The notes beneath the pieces were generated by a model. It saw only the letters and a program-made list of their open reading frames with translations. It was not told the DNA's origin and ran no database searches. DNA of 64,000 nucleotides from Neorhizobium huautlense (GTDB taxonomy: Bacteria > Pseudomonadota > Alphaproteobacteria > Rhizobiales > Rhizobiaceae). Below, in pieces: positions 24,696 to 36,453 of the stretch; positions within the stretch are counted from its first letter, which is position 1; each line of letters begins with the position of its first letter. The DNA lies in assembly GCF_002968575.1 (NCBI RefSeq), contig NZ_PVBM01000001.1:186001-250000 (forward strand). Reading direction: 5' to 3'. The position numbers were made by a program, and so were the translations under genes.

Positions 24696-26252
24696 TTACA
24701 TCCCGGCGTAGCTCAGCCAGTTGCGAGCGATCGTCTCGTCCTCCCGCCCGATCCCGTGGTTGGCATCGAGTTTCATCGCGGTGACCTCCGCACCGGCAGT
24801 CCGCAGCCGCTCCTCCAGTTCCTCCGCGAGAGATCCGTAGAAATCGTCCGTGGCGCTCAATGAAAGAACCTTGCTGCCGGAAAGAACAACGGACGGTTTC
24901 TCTTCGAGGCAGTTCATCGAACGCAGCAGCACCGCCTTGCGGATCAGTTTCGGATGAAGCTGCATGACCGCGCCGATCATGTTGCCGCCGTTCGACCAGC
25001 CCGCAAAAGCCGTACGGTCGGGATCAACGCCATAGGCCGGCCCCAGTTCCTGCACGAAGGCCGCGAAAGCTTCCGCCTCGGATACGATCTCCCTCTGGTC
25101 GAACGTCGTTTGGCTAAAGCGGCGGAAGTAACGGGGATGTCCCTCGTCGGTCGACCGTCCCCGGATCCCGATCAGCATCGCATTCGGCGCAGCGCTGCGA
25201 CCAAAGGGAAGCATTGTCGTCTCGTTGCCGCCCGTTCCATGCATCACGACCAGTGTGGAACCGTCCCACGTTTCGGGCATGTGGATACGATGCACGAAAG
25301 GCAGGTCGCGATAGATGATGCGCTCCTCTCCCGGCAGGCCGAATTGCGGCAGCATGACCCGCAGCACCTCATGGTCCTCCTTGAAATGCGCCGGAATGAA
25401 AAGGCGGCTACCGAGCGTTTCCAGCGGCTCGTCGGCCGTAAATCCCGGGCCGTCCGTCGCCAGTTCGATCAGCGTTCCGGCAGGCTCACGCACATAGAGC
25501 GAATAGAAATAATGGCGGTCGTGCATGTTCATCTCGCCGCTGCTTTCCGCTTCCAGCGCCGAATACACCGCCTCCACCCGTGCCCGGTCAGGCGCCCGGA
25601 AGGCGATATGATCGATCGTTCCTGTGCCCGGAGCCGCGGTCCAGAAGCCGCCCGCATCGCGGACATCGACGATGTCCTGCGCCTCCGAGGTGAGCCGCTG
25701 GATAGTGCCCTCCTTCGGTCCAGGCGTAAGTCCCATGTGACGCGCCAGGAAATCCGCCGTCGCCGCCCGCTTTTCCGATAGGATTGTCACGCCGCGCAGT
25801 CTGCGGATCGCGTCAGCCTCGGCAATTCCGCCGCCGGCCCACCAGATCCAGGGCGCGGCTTCCTCGACCCCAACCAGTTTCACGATAATGCCGTCAGGAT
25901 CCGTCAGCCGCAGAACCGGTTCGCCAAACTCCTGTGTGGGGCCGCTGAGCTTGACATTGTACTGCAGTGCCCGCGTCAGCCAGAAACCAATCGCGTCCGG
26001 CGCGATCGAAAAGCTGATTTCGCTCGGCGCGCCATGGCCCACTCGACCGAGCGATCCGTCCTCCCAGGCAAGAAACGTCACCAATGAGCCGGGAGATGCG
26101 CCGCTGTCACCGTAGAAGAGGTGAAGCTGACGCGCATCCTCGAAACCCGCCGTCCGCTTTACGAGCCTCAGACCGAGGAAACCCACGTAGAAATCGACAT
26201 TGGCCTGGATCTTCCGGGTTATCGCCGTGACGTGATGAAGGCCGCTGGTCAT
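24696..26252 (-). CDS. Fusion of two VOC (dioxygenase-like) domains with an alpha/beta hydrolase, MhqO-MhqD-like
   Basis: Protein of 518 residues. Residues about 1-130 and 145-290 are two vicinal-oxygen-chelate domains; the metal site is suggested by His in TSGLHHVTAI, His in TIDHIAFRAPD and Glu in TLIELATDGPG, the two-His-one-carboxylate set of ring-cleaving dioxygenases. Residues about 320-518 form a phospholipase/carboxylesterase-type hydrolase with VMHGTGGNE, the nucleophile elbow GWSNGG and a C-terminal His in DANHGIG. MhqO and MhqD, which detoxify quinones in Bacillus, are separate proteins with these two functions; here they are joined. ATG 26252 follows GGGAG. It is 16 bases downstream of the TRAP binding protein on the same strand. 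Confidence 0.85.
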   Translation of the reverse strand: MTSGLHHVTAITRKIQANVDFYVGFLGLRLVKRTAGFEDARQLHLFYGDSGASPGSLVTFLAWEDGSLGRVGHGAPSEISFSIAPDAIGFWLTRALQYNVKLSGPTQEFGEPVLRLTDPDGIIVKLVGVEEAAPWIWWAGGGIAEADAIRRLRGVTILSEKRAATADFLARHMGLTPGPKEGTIQRLTSEAQDIVDVRDAGGFWTAAPGTGTIDHIAFRAPDRARVEAVYSALEAESSGEMNMHDRHYFYSLYVREPAGTLIELATDGPGFTADEPLETLGSRLFIPAHFKEDHEVLRVMLPQFGLPGEERIIYRDLPFVHRIHMPETWDGSTLVVMHGTGGNETTMLPFGRSAAPNAMLIGIRGRSTDEGHPRYFRRFSQTTFDQREIVSEAEAFAAFVQELGPAYGVDPDRTAFAGWSNGGNMIGAVMQLHPKLIRKAVLLRSMNCLEEKPSVVLSGSKVLSLSATDDFYGSLAEELEERLRTAGAEVTAMKLDANHGIGREDETIARNWLSYAGM

Positions 26253-26268
26253 GCGTATTCTCCCGCCC

Positions 26269-27267
26269 TCAGGCCGCCTGGATGGTCTTGATACGGTCGA
26301 TCCCGCCGACAGTGGCCGCAAACTCCTGCCAAACCCCTTGCGCTCCCTTTTGCCATTCGTCGAGCGCCTCCGGCTTTAAGACCTTGCCGCCGTTCCCCAA
26401 CGCCTGCTGCACCGACCTGGCTTCGTCTTCGACGATAAGGCGGTCGAAATAACCCGCCGCCTCCTGCGAAGCATCGCGAAAAACCGTCTTCTGCTCGTCC
26501 GTCAGCCGGTTCCAGAAGTTCGCTGCGTAGAAAACCACCCCCGAGGCCCAGATATGGCCCGTCTCGGTCATATAGGGCACGACCTCGTAGAGCTTGAATC
26601 CGGCATAGGCGGACTTGGTGAGATCCATGGCATCCGCCACGCCGGTCGACAGGGCATTGTAAGTTTCGGTGATCGGGATGCCCACGGGCGTGGTGCCGAA
26701 GGCGCTCCAGAGCTTGGTGTGCAGCGGGCTTTGGATGACCCGGATCTTCTTGCTCTTGAGCTGATCGGGGCGCGTTACAGGCTCCTTGGTCAGCAGGTGC
26801 CTGGCACCGTAATTTATGAAATCTCCGACGAAGAAACCCTGCGCAGCAAGCTTCTCTTTCAGGTTGCCGCCGATCTCTCCATCCACGGTCCGGCGCACAT
26901 GGTCGCGATCACGGTAGAGGAAGGGAAGATCGAGGATCTGCAATTCCGGCACCCATCCGGAGAGCGAGGAAACTGTCGAGAGGCTTGCCTGCACCGAACC
27001 CAGTCGGGCGCCCTCGGCAACTTCCTTCTCGCCTCCAAGTGCGCCGTTCTTGACCACATTGAACCTGAACTGGCCGGGAAGCCTTGCCTCCACCAGTTCG
27101 CCGATCTTCACCCAGATCTTGGTCTCGGGCTTGTCGTCGCCCAGAAGCGAGGCGACCGTGATTGCAGTCGCGCGAGCGTTGGCGGTGCGGACATAGGCCG
27201 GAGCGGCGAGCGCCAACCCGGTGGCAACCGAAGTCTTCAGAAAGCGGCGGCGGTCCAATTTGTTCAT
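26269..27267 (-). CDS. Tat-exported TRAP transporter substrate-binding protein (DctP family), orphan
   Basis: Periplasmic protein of 332 residues. The leader has a twin-arginine motif (DRRRFLKTSVATG). The mature part shows TRAP-family marks: VAEGARLGSVQASLSTVSSL, LKSKKIRVIQSP with the conserved ligand-binding Arg, and TYNALSTGVADAMDLTKSAY. GAGGA lies 7 bases before ATG 27267; the frame extends to 27441 without a start signal. No DctQ or DctM genes are adjacent, so it must borrow membrane subunits from elsewhere. It is in an operon with the dioxygenase-hydrolase fusion, suggesting an aromatic or quinone-like ligand. Confidence 0.9.
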   Translation of the reverse strand: MNKLDRRRFLKTSVATGLALAAPAYVRTANARATAITVASLLGDDKPETKIWVKIGELVEARLPGQFRFNVVKNGALGGEKEVAEGARLGSVQASLSTVSSLSGWVPELQILDLPFLYRDRDHVRRTVDGEIGGNLKEKLAAQGFFVGDFINYGARHLLTKEPVTRPDQLKSKKIRVIQSPLHTKLWSAFGTTPVGIPITETYNALSTGVADAMDLTKSAYAGFKLYEVVPYMTETGHIWASGVVFYAANFWNRLTDEQKTVFRDASQEAAGYFDRLIVEDEARSVQQALGNGGKVLKPEALDEWQKGAQGVWQEFAATVGGIDRIKTIQAA

Positions 27268-27436
27268 ATCCGGATCCTCGGGTTTAAAAACGACGGCACC
27301 GGCGGATTGAATTGCTTGGCTCAGCCGACCCGACCTTTTCACCCATGATATCCGTTTCTTCAAGTTCTCAGATGAGCACCTTTCCAACCATTCACTCGGA
27401 AAATGCCGGATCGTCCCATCGAGGTACCTGCATTTT

Positions 27437-27487
27437 GTCAATTATGTTGACTGGCAATTACGGTTGTGCACGCTAGGTCATCTAGCG
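27437..27487. promoter_or_regulatory. Two inverted repeats in the divergent gap between TRAP and ABC exporter genes
   Basis: GTCAA-TTATG-TTGAC (27437-27451) and CGCTAG-GTCAT-CTAGCG (27471-27487) lie in the 287-base divergent gap. The stretch is AT-richer than its surroundings. They are plausible operator sites but no regulator gene is next to them. Confidence 0.4.
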
Positions 27488-27554
27488 AGTCTCATCTCAT
27501 AGTGGTCTTTCCGGATATTTTAACCGGCCCAGTGATTCATTTTGGAATAAAACC

Positions 27555-29408
27555 GTGAGCAGCGAAGCAAACCTTCGCGTCGCGAAGCCGTCGGCTTCGT
27601 TGGCGTTCGTGAATGCGACAGGCTGGGGCAAGGGCCTCTCGATCCTCACCCGCATCACCGTCATGGCCTTCCGCCATCCCTGGCAATCAAGTCTCGCGAT
27701 CGGCGCGACCCTGATCGCCTCGACGTTTCAGCTGATGATCCCGCAGTTGCTTGGCCAGGCGGTGGATCACACGCAGGTCGTGCTCACCGGCGGTGATGCC
27801 GGCCGCGCGGCTCAGGATGCACTCCTGACCACGGCACTGCTTCTGCTCGGCGCGAGCGTGCTGCGCGGCATCTTCACGCTCGTCCAGAACTACTACAGCG
27901 AATCCGTCGGCCACCACATGGGCTACCGACTGAGGCTCGCGTGCTACGAAAAGATCCAGCGCCTGTCCTTCAGCTTCCACGACAGCATGCATTCCGGAGA
28001 CCTGATCACCGTCGGGCTTCTCGACCTCGAAGGCGTCCGCATGTATTTCTCGACGGCACTGGTGCGCATGGTGCTTCTCACCATGCTGATCGGCATCGGT
28101 GCCTACCTGTTGCTCTCCACCGATGTCGTCCTCGGTCTGCTCGCCTTGAGCTTCGTTCCCTTCGTCGGCTGGCGGTCGTCCGTGACCCAGCTCAGGCTGC
28201 GCGCCACCTGGCTGGAACTACAGGAGCGGCTGTCGGTGCTGACGCGCGTCATGGAGGAAAACCTCGGCGGCATTCGCGTCGTCCGGGCATTCGCCGCGCA
28301 GAAACATGAACTCGACAAGTTCGAGACAGCCTCGCAGAGCGCCGTGACGCTGGCGCATCAACGCGTCGGCATTCGGGTCGCAAACACCAGCGCCATGACC
28401 TTCTCGTTCTTCCTCGCCATGGTGCTCGTTCTCTGGCTCGGCGGAGCCAAGGTGATGGCCGGCGAGATGACGGTCGGCACGCTCACCTCGTTCCTGACCT
28501 TCATGACGATCATGCAGATGCCGGTGCGCCAGCTCGGCCTGATGGTCAATGCCTTTGCCCGTGCTTCTACCTGCGGGGCGCGGCTCTTCGAGCTGCTCGA
28601 TCTCGATATTGCGATCAAGGACGAAAAGGACGCCAAGGACCTTGCCGTTTCTCAAGGCACGCTGCGCTTCGAACACGTCGATTTCGCTTATCCCGGCGCA
28701 GAAGAGCATAAAGTGCTGACGGACATCTCCTTCGAAGCAAAACGTGGAGAAACGATCGGCATCGTCGGACCTCCCGGCAGCGGCAAGTCCACCCTGGCCC
28801 ATCTGATCCCGCGCTTCTATGACGTGACAGCCGGACGCATCACCATCGATGGGCAGGATATCCGCAGCGTGACGTTGCAGTCCCTGCGCCGCAAGGCTGT
28901 TGTGGTCCAGCAGGACTCCTTCCTGTTTACCACCACCATCGAAAACAACATCGCCTATGGCGATCCGTGGGCAAAGGAAGGCCGCATCGAGCGTGCCAGC
29001 GAAAGTGCCCAGCTCCATAATTATGTGCTCGGCCTTCCCAGCGGATATGACACCGTCGTCGGTGAACGCGGCGTCTCTCTTTCCGGCGGCCAGCGCCAGC
29101 GCCTGTCGATCGCCCGCACCCTGATGCTGCGTCCCGCCGTGATGGTCCTGGACGATTCGACCGCGGCGATCGATGCCGGCACCGAACAGCGCATCCGCAG
29201 CGCCATGCGCAGATACGCCGCCGATCGCGTGACGATCATCGTCGCGCATCGTCTGAGTTCGCTGATGCATGCCGACCGGATCCTCTTCATGGAGGAAGGC
29301 CGGATCGTCGAAAGCGGCACGCACGAGGAACTTCTCGCATTGGGCGGCCGCTACAAGGCGCTTTACGATCTGCAGATTCGCCCCGACGACGACGTGCTGA
29401 CCGCTTGA
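27555..29408 (+). CDS. ABC exporter half-transporter (TMD-NBD), degenerate-Walker-B subunit
   Basis: Fused six-helix membrane domain and ATPase, 617 residues. Walker A is GPPGSGKST, the signature is LSGGQRQR and the switch His is in VAHRL. Walker B reads VMVLDDSTAAID, so the usual catalytic Glu is Asp. That change, together with the non-standard signature of the next gene product, is the pattern of heterodimeric exporters with one inactive ATP site (TM287/288, BmrCD). The substrate could be a lipid, drug or peptide and cannot be read from the sequence. The GTG 27555 start has only a weak ribosome site. The partner gene follows after 24 bases. Confidence 0.92.
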   Translation: MSSEANLRVAKPSASLAFVNATGWGKGLSILTRITVMAFRHPWQSSLAIGATLIASTFQLMIPQLLGQAVDHTQVVLTGGDAGRAAQDALLTTALLLLGASVLRGIFTLVQNYYSESVGHHMGYRLRLACYEKIQRLSFSFHDSMHSGDLITVGLLDLEGVRMYFSTALVRMVLLTMLIGIGAYLLLSTDVVLGLLALSFVPFVGWRSSVTQLRLRATWLELQERLSVLTRVMEENLGGIRVVRAFAAQKHELDKFETASQSAVTLAHQRVGIRVANTSAMTFSFFLAMVLVLWLGGAKVMAGEMTVGTLTSFLTFMTIMQMPVRQLGLMVNAFARASTCGARLFELLDLDIAIKDEKDAKDLAVSQGTLRFEHVDFAYPGAEEHKVLTDISFEAKRGETIGIVGPPGSGKSTLAHLIPRFYDVTAGRITIDGQDIRSVTLQSLRRKAVVVQQDSFLFTTTIENNIAYGDPWAKEGRIERASESAQLHNYVLGLPSGYDTVVGERGVSLSGGQRQRLSIARTLMLRPAVMVLDDSTAAIDAGTEQRIRSAMRRYAADRVTIIVAHRLSSLMHADRILFMEEGRIVESGTHEELLALGGRYKALYDLQIRPDDDVLTA

Positions 29409-29432
29409 TGACGGCCTGAAGAGGAGCCTGTA

Positions 29433-31331
29433 ATGGCCGATGAACTGGAAACCGAACGCGCCGACGTGCGCGACGACGGCAGGCGCCCACCCCGGGCGGT
29501 CGTCGGCTCACACCGGATCGAAGAGGAAATCTTCGGCAAGGTCTTCGACGGCGATATCGTCAAGCGGATATGGGCCTTCGTGCGCCCCTATCGGGTGAAA
29601 ATCTACTGGGCGGTTGTCGCCGTCCTGATCTTCACCGCCATGCAGTTGGTGATCCCGCTGATCATCCGTTACGCGATCGACAACGGCATGCAGTCCGGCA
29701 GCGCCGATCACCGCGTGCTCATCGGGGCCATCGGTGCCTTTCTCGTGGCGATCGTCATCAATTTCGGCGCGAGCTATGCACAGGAAATGCTGGTCGGAAA
29801 TGCCGCAGAGGACGTTCTCTTCGACATCCGCAAGGCGATGTTCAGCCATCTCCAACGCGTTTCTCTTTCGTGGATGGACAAGACCGAAGTCGGCCGGCTG
29901 ATGTCGCGGCTGCAGGGCGACGTCAATTCCATGCAGGAATTTCTGGAAACCTCGGTGCTGTCGGTGGGCGATATCGCCCTGCTCTTTGGCATCGTTTTCG
30001 TGATGCTCTACCTTGATTTCAAACTGGGCCTGCTGACGCTTTCCGCTTTGCCCGTCCTTTTTGTCGTCCGCATCTTCTGGCTGCCGAGGGCACGCAAGTC
30101 CTTCATGGCCGCGCACGAGACCAATTCCATCGCGAATGGCGCCCTTGCCGAAGCAATCCATGGCGTTCGCGCCATCCAGAGCATGGACCGCGAACGGGTC
30201 AACTTCATGCTCTACGACGAAAAGGCGCGGGCGAACCTCAGGACCCATCTGACGGCCGCCAAATACGCCCAGGTCATGGTGCCGATCGTCGATACGCTCA
30301 CCGGCCTCGCCATGGCGCTGGTCATCGTCGTGGGAGGCGCCCGCGTCCTCAACCAGGCGCTGGATGTCGGTGTGATGATCGCCTTCCTGTTCTACATCCA
30401 GCGCTTCTTCGACCCGATCCGTTCACTGACGCTGCAATATTCCGTGATGCAGCGCGCCATGGCCTCGGGCCAGAGGCTGACCGAAGTGCTGGACGTGCCG
30501 GTCGACATCAAGGACGCGCCAAATGCCAAAGTCCTCTCGCCGGATATGGATGGTTCGGTCGAATTCCGTGACGTTGTCTTCGGCTACAATCCGAAACATC
30601 CGGTGCTGAAACATGTGAGTTTCAAGGTCAACCCGGGAGAAACGGTGGCTCTTGTTGGGCCGACAGGCTCAGGCAAATCGAGCTGCATGTCGCTCATTCA
30701 TCGTTTCTACGATGTCCAGCAGGGCCAGGTCCTGGTCGGCGGCCACGACGTCCGGCAGCTGACCCAGGATTCGCTCGGTCGGCAGATCGCCATGGTGCTG
30801 CAGGAACCCTTCCTGTTCACCGGAACCGTCTTCGACAACATCCGCTACCACAAGACCGACGCGACCCGGGAACAGGTGATCGAGGCGGCCAAGGCCGTGG
30901 GCGCCCATGACTTCATCATGCGCATGCCGGGCGGCTACGATGCCGAACTCGGCCAGCGCGGCGGCAACCTTTCGCTCGGCCAGCGGCAATTGATCAGTTT
31001 TGCCCGCGCGCTTGTGGCCGATGCCAAGATCCTGGTGCTCGACGAGGCGACCGCCAACATCGACAGCTATACGGAAATGCTGATCCAGAAGGCGCTGGTG
31101 AAACTGCTCGAAGGCCGCACCGGCCTGGTCATTGCCCACCGTCTCGCCACCATCCGCGAGGCAGATCGCATCATCGTGCTGCAGAACGGCGAGCTGATCG
31201 AAAGCGGCAACCACGCGGATCTGATGCGCAACCGCAAGCTCTATGCCAAGCTCTACAATCTCAACTACGCGTCCTTCGATGATATCCCCGAGGAGATAAT
31301 AGAAGACGCGGTGACGGAATCGGCGACCTGA
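29433..31331 (+). CDS. ABC exporter half-transporter (TMD-NBD), catalytic partner subunit
   Basis: Fused exporter of 632 residues. Walker A is GPTGSGKSS, Walker B with catalytic Glu is ILVLDEATANID, the switch His is in IAHRL, and the signature is LSLGQRQL instead of LSGGQ. Its Walker B and the partner's normal signature form the working site; its altered signature and the partner's Asp form the degenerate site. The N-terminal 40 residues are hydrophilic and carry the VFDGDIVKRIWAFVRPY elbow-helix region. GAGGAG precedes ATG 29433. Confidence 0.92.
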   Translation: MADELETERADVRDDGRRPPRAVVGSHRIEEEIFGKVFDGDIVKRIWAFVRPYRVKIYWAVVAVLIFTAMQLVIPLIIRYAIDNGMQSGSADHRVLIGAIGAFLVAIVINFGASYAQEMLVGNAAEDVLFDIRKAMFSHLQRVSLSWMDKTEVGRLMSRLQGDVNSMQEFLETSVLSVGDIALLFGIVFVMLYLDFKLGLLTLSALPVLFVVRIFWLPRARKSFMAAHETNSIANGALAEAIHGVRAIQSMDRERVNFMLYDEKARANLRTHLTAAKYAQVMVPIVDTLTGLAMALVIVVGGARVLNQALDVGVMIAFLFYIQRFFDPIRSLTLQYSVMQRAMASGQRLTEVLDVPVDIKDAPNAKVLSPDMDGSVEFRDVVFGYNPKHPVLKHVSFKVNPGETVALVGPTGSGKSSCMSLIHRFYDVQQGQVLVGGHDVRQLTQDSLGRQIAMVLQEPFLFTGTVFDNIRYHKTDATREQVIEAAKAVGAHDFIMRMPGGYDAELGQRGGNLSLGQRQLISFARALVADAKILVLDEATANIDSYTEMLIQKALVKLLEGRTGLVIAHRLATIREADRIIVLQNGELIESGNHADLMRNRKLYAKLYNLNYASFDDIPEEIIEDAVTESAT

Positions 31332-31401
31332 TGCGCCGGGACGTTCAGTCCGAGTTGCGAGACGAAACGCGACATTTTCGCCGTGCCGTTCTGCTCCTTC
31401 C

Positions 31402-31421
31402 GACTTATGATATTATGAGTC
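31402..31421. promoter_or_regulatory. Imperfect 20-bp palindrome upstream of the DUF411 gene
   Basis: GACTTATGATATTATGAGTC pairs at 8 of 10 symmetric positions and lies about 90 bases before ATG 31513, in an AT-rich patch suited to a promoter. A metal-responsive operator is one possibility. Confidence 0.4.
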
Positions 31422-31512
31422 AGATCAGAACGTGAAGCTCCGGCCTCCCGGCAGATGTGAAACGTCAACGCGAGCGCTCTCCCGATGCGGCCGAGTTGAG
31501 ATGGAGAAAGAA

Positions 31513-31962
31513 ATGAGACGTAGGCAATTCATCTGCATGGCAGCGTCCGCGGCATTCCTGCCACGCGCAGCAGCAGCTGAAGGCACGGCGCTGGTTGTGC
31601 ACAAGGACCCGTACTGCGGCTGCTGCGGTGCTTGGGCATCGGCCTACGAGGCAGCAGGCTTCGTGGTGACTATCCGCAACGAAGACGACATGGATATGGT
31701 CAAGGCACAACTGAAGGTGCCGAACGAGGTTCATGGCTGCCACACTGCCATCGTCGACGGCTATTACCTGGAAGGCCACGTGCCCCTTGAGGCGGCGGAA
31801 AGGCTCCTGAAGGAGCGACCGCCGATCGCTGGGCTGGCGGTCGCGGGCATGCCCAAGGGGTCGCTGGGAATGGGAACAGATCCCAACGCCTCTTATGACG
31901 TGATGGCCGTACCACGCGACGGATCGAAGCCCGTCGTCTATCTGGCGGTGCGCCCTTCCTGA
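31513..31962 (+). CDS. DUF411 family protein, probable periplasmic copper-binding protein
   Basis: Protein of 149 residues with a short signal peptide (MRRRQFICMAASAAFLPRAA then AA) and the DUF411 hallmark HKDPYCGCCGAW, giving Cys35, Cys37 and Cys38, plus a second metal-type motif VHGCH (Cys76, His77). Family members occur in copper, silver and other metal-resistance clusters. ATG 31513 is chosen for GGAG at 6 bases; ATG 31501 would add four residues. It is convergent with the copper operon on the other strand, which supports a role in copper handling. Confidence 0.85.
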   Translation: MRRRQFICMAASAAFLPRAAAAEGTALVVHKDPYCGCCGAWASAYEAAGFVVTIRNEDDMDMVKAQLKVPNEVHGCHTAIVDGYYLEGHVPLEAAERLLKERPPIAGLAVAGMPKGSLGMGTDPNASYDVMAVPRDGSKPVVYLAVRPS

Positions 31963-31984
31963 TGCTTTGTCGTCGCGGCCGTGC

Positions 31985-32012
31985 GGGATCGGTGGACATT
32001 GCCGCCGATCCC
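31985..32012. terminator. Convergent hairpin between DUF411 and EF-hand genes
   Basis: GGGATCGG (31985-31992) pairs with CCGATCCC (32005-32012). There is no T-run on either side, so this is a possible terminator or mRNA-end structure only. Confidence 0.45.
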
Positions 32013-32031
32013 GTCGTCGCCGGTCCGATGC

Positions 32032-32466
32032 TTATTGCTGCCAGAACGCCTGCATCTCTTCGGGCGTTACCTTGCTGTCCTTGTTCGCATCCACGCTGTC
32101 GAAGATCCGCTTGTGGACTGCCGCCACCTCCTCGAAGGACAGCGCGCCGTCCCCGTCGGTGTCGGCGATCGCGAACATGATCTTCATCATCTGTCCGCGC
32201 ATGCCCATCTGCCGCATTCCTCCCATCATGCCGGGCTGCATCATCATGCCTCGCCCCATCATTCCGCCCGGCATCATGTCGGAGCCGGGCATGGTCCCCT
32301 GGCTTTGTCCGGCCATGCCGTCCGTCCCCGAAGGCGGGGCGGCCTGCGACGAGTCCGCCGGATGATGCGGATCCGCTCCGCTCGTCTGCGCGAGGGCAAA
32401 ACCTGCACTCCCGAAGGCGATCGCCGCGGCCAGCAGGACAGCGGTTGGAATTGTTGTGGTTCTCAT
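32032..32466 (-). CDS. Secreted Met-rich EF-hand protein
   Basis: Protein of 144 residues with a signal peptide ending near residue 26. A Met/Gly-rich stretch (residues about 51-94) follows, with many MM and GM pairs typical of copper-binding segments, and then two EF-hands: Asp102-Asp104-Asp106 to Glu113 and Asp126-Asn128-Asp130 to Glu137. It is the last gene of the copper operon. It would bind Ca2+ through the EF-hands and perhaps Cu+ through Met; the copper role is inferred from composition and context. Confidence 0.82.
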   Translation of the reverse strand: MRTTTIPTAVLLAAAIAFGSAGFALAQTSGADPHHPADSSQAAPPSGTDGMAGQSQGTMPGSDMMPGGMMGRGMMMQPGMMGGMRQMGMRGQMMKIMFAIADTDGDGALSFEEVAAVHKRIFDSVDANKDSKVTPEEMQAFWQQ

Positions 32467-32563
32467 GTCGTTTCTCCTTTGGATTGGTCTGTATCCGCCT
32501 GCCCCCTGAAGTGGGACAGGATGAATTCGAATGTCGTGTCCGGCGAACGCGCCGCCGGGCCAC

Positions 32564-34798
<2,235 letters not shown>

Positions 34799-34850
34799 GA
34801 GAATGTCTCGTCGATTTGTTTCGGGAAGGGCTTCGCAGTCATCAACCGCG

Positions 34851-36344
34851 TCAACCGATGCCGTCATAGGTCACGTAAGCCATCATTCCCGTCGCCATGT
34901 GGTAGAGGTGATGGCAATGAAGCGGCCAGCGGCCGGGATTGTCGGCGTCGAATGCCAGGACGACGCTCGCCATCGGCGGCAGCAGCACGGTATCCCTGAC
35001 GGCTCCTGCGACCGGCGCTCCATTGACGGCGCGTACCTGGAAATGGTGGCCGTGCAGGTGCATCGGATGCGCCATCATCGAGGTATTGCTGATCACCACT
35101 TCGATCCGCTCGCCGCGCTTCACGACAAGACCGTCCGCGCCATCGATTCCCCAGGTGTAGGCTGCCATGTCGCCCGTCAACGAAAGTTCGAAGCGGCGGT
35201 CCGCCGCGCGGGCTGCCAGCGGGATGACGGGATGCAGCCGCTGTTCGAGATCGAGCCCGAGGACCGGCCCCCTCGCCTCGCCATCAACGGCGATCCTGCG
35301 AATATCCGCACCCGCGGTGGCAAGGATGATGCCCGTCCGTTCCACGGCTCCCTCGCGCAACGCGAGGACGGGAAACGCACCGCCGTTCTTCGGAATGCTG
35401 ATGCGGATATCGAGACGCTGACCCATGGAGACAGGGAAAGACGTCCCCGTGACCGGCTGCACGCCCTGCCCGTCGACGGCGACCAATTCCGCGGAAAGGC
35501 TGCCCGTGTCGATGGTGAAGGCAGTCGCCGTGGCGCCGTTGATGATGCGCAAACGAACCTGGCCGCCTTTCTCGACCCTTACGACATCGGGACCGTCGAG
35601 CGTCCGGTCGTTGGCGAGATAGGCGTCATATTCGATGTCGTTGAGGTCCATCGCCGACGTGGCCGCCATCGGCATGCCCATCGTCGACATGCCCGTCATC
35701 GGCATCTGATGCCCCTGCATAGTCTTCATTGTCTGCATCATGCCCTGATGGCCAGACCGCATGCCATGCCCGGCGCTCACACCCTTCAGCCCTTCAAGCA
35801 GTTCCTCCGGGGATTTGAACGAGAAGTCATGGAGCAGGATCACGACCTCCTGCTCGTCGCGGGCGCGATCTTCGGCAGTCCGCACGATCAGCGGTGCAGC
35901 GAGGAGGTTCTGCTCCTGCAGCGTATGGGCATGCATCCAATGCGTGCCACCCGCGCCGACCGGGAAGGTGTAGCGGCGGGTCTCGGACGGCTTCAGGAGT
36001 GCGGCCGGGTTGTCGGGCACGCCGTCGGCCGCCCAGGGCGGCGTCAGACCGTGCCAGTGGATCAGGGTGGGCTGGTCGACAGCGCTCGACAGCGCGACAT
36101 CGAATTCCGTTCCGGCATCCAGCGTCAGCCCCGAACTGCCGTCTGGCTGGACGAGGCCGAAGACGCGGGCAGACTTGCCCCTGACGTCTATGGTCCTGTA
36201 TCCGACGGAGAGGCTGCGAGGCGCTCCCTGTGCAGATGTGGATCTTGCGTCCTGCGAAAAGGCGCGGACGGGACGGAGGGCGGCCGATGTGCCAAGCGCT
36301 GCTGCGCCGACCATCAGGCCGTTAAGAAAATCACGGCGGTTCAT
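34851..36344 (-). CDS. Periplasmic multicopper oxidase (CueO/CopA-like), Tat-exported
   Basis: Protein of 497 residues that oxidises Cu+ or phenolics in the periplasm. The leader starts [18 protein letters not shown], a twin-arginine signal. Copper ligands are in HWHG (96-99), HAH (138-140), [10 protein letters not shown] and the type 1 site [13 protein letters not shown] near the C-terminus. A Met-rich insert (residues about 235-275: [25 protein letters not shown]) resembles the Cu+-binding insert of CueO. AGGA precedes ATG 36344. Laccase activity is possible, but context points to copper tolerance. Confidence 0.93.
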   Translation of the reverse strand: MNRRDFLNGLMVGAAALGTSAALRPVRAFSQDARSTSAQGAPRSLSVGYRTIDVRGKSARVFGLVQPDGSSGLTLDAGTEFDVALSSAVDQPTLIHWHGLTPPWAADGVPDNPAALLKPSETRRYTFPVGAGGTHWMHAHTLQEQNLLAAPLIVRTAEDRARDEQEVVILLHDFSFKSPEELLEGLKGVSAGHGMRSGHQGMMQTMKTMQGHQMPMTGMSTMGMPMAATSAMDLNDIEYDAYLANDRTLDGPDVVRVEKGGQVRLRIINGATATAFTIDTGSLSAELVAVDGQGVQPVTGTSFPVSMGQRLDIRISIPKNGGAFPVLALREGAVERTGIILATAGADIRRIAVDGEARGPVLGLDLEQRLHPVIPLAARAADRRFELSLTGDMAAYTWGIDGADGLVVKRGERIEVVISNTSMMAHPMHLHGHHFQVRAVNGAPVAGAVRDTVLLPPMASVVLAFDADNPGRWPLHCHHLYHMATGMMAYVTYDGIG

Positions 36345-36453
36345 TGCAATTGGTCCTGTTTCCGGATCGGCTGCGCCGATCATTGGTCTTGGGCACCCGT
36401 GAGGAAGCCCGTGGAATTGGCCGGATGCCGCAACGGAGCGGCTTCCGGAATCC

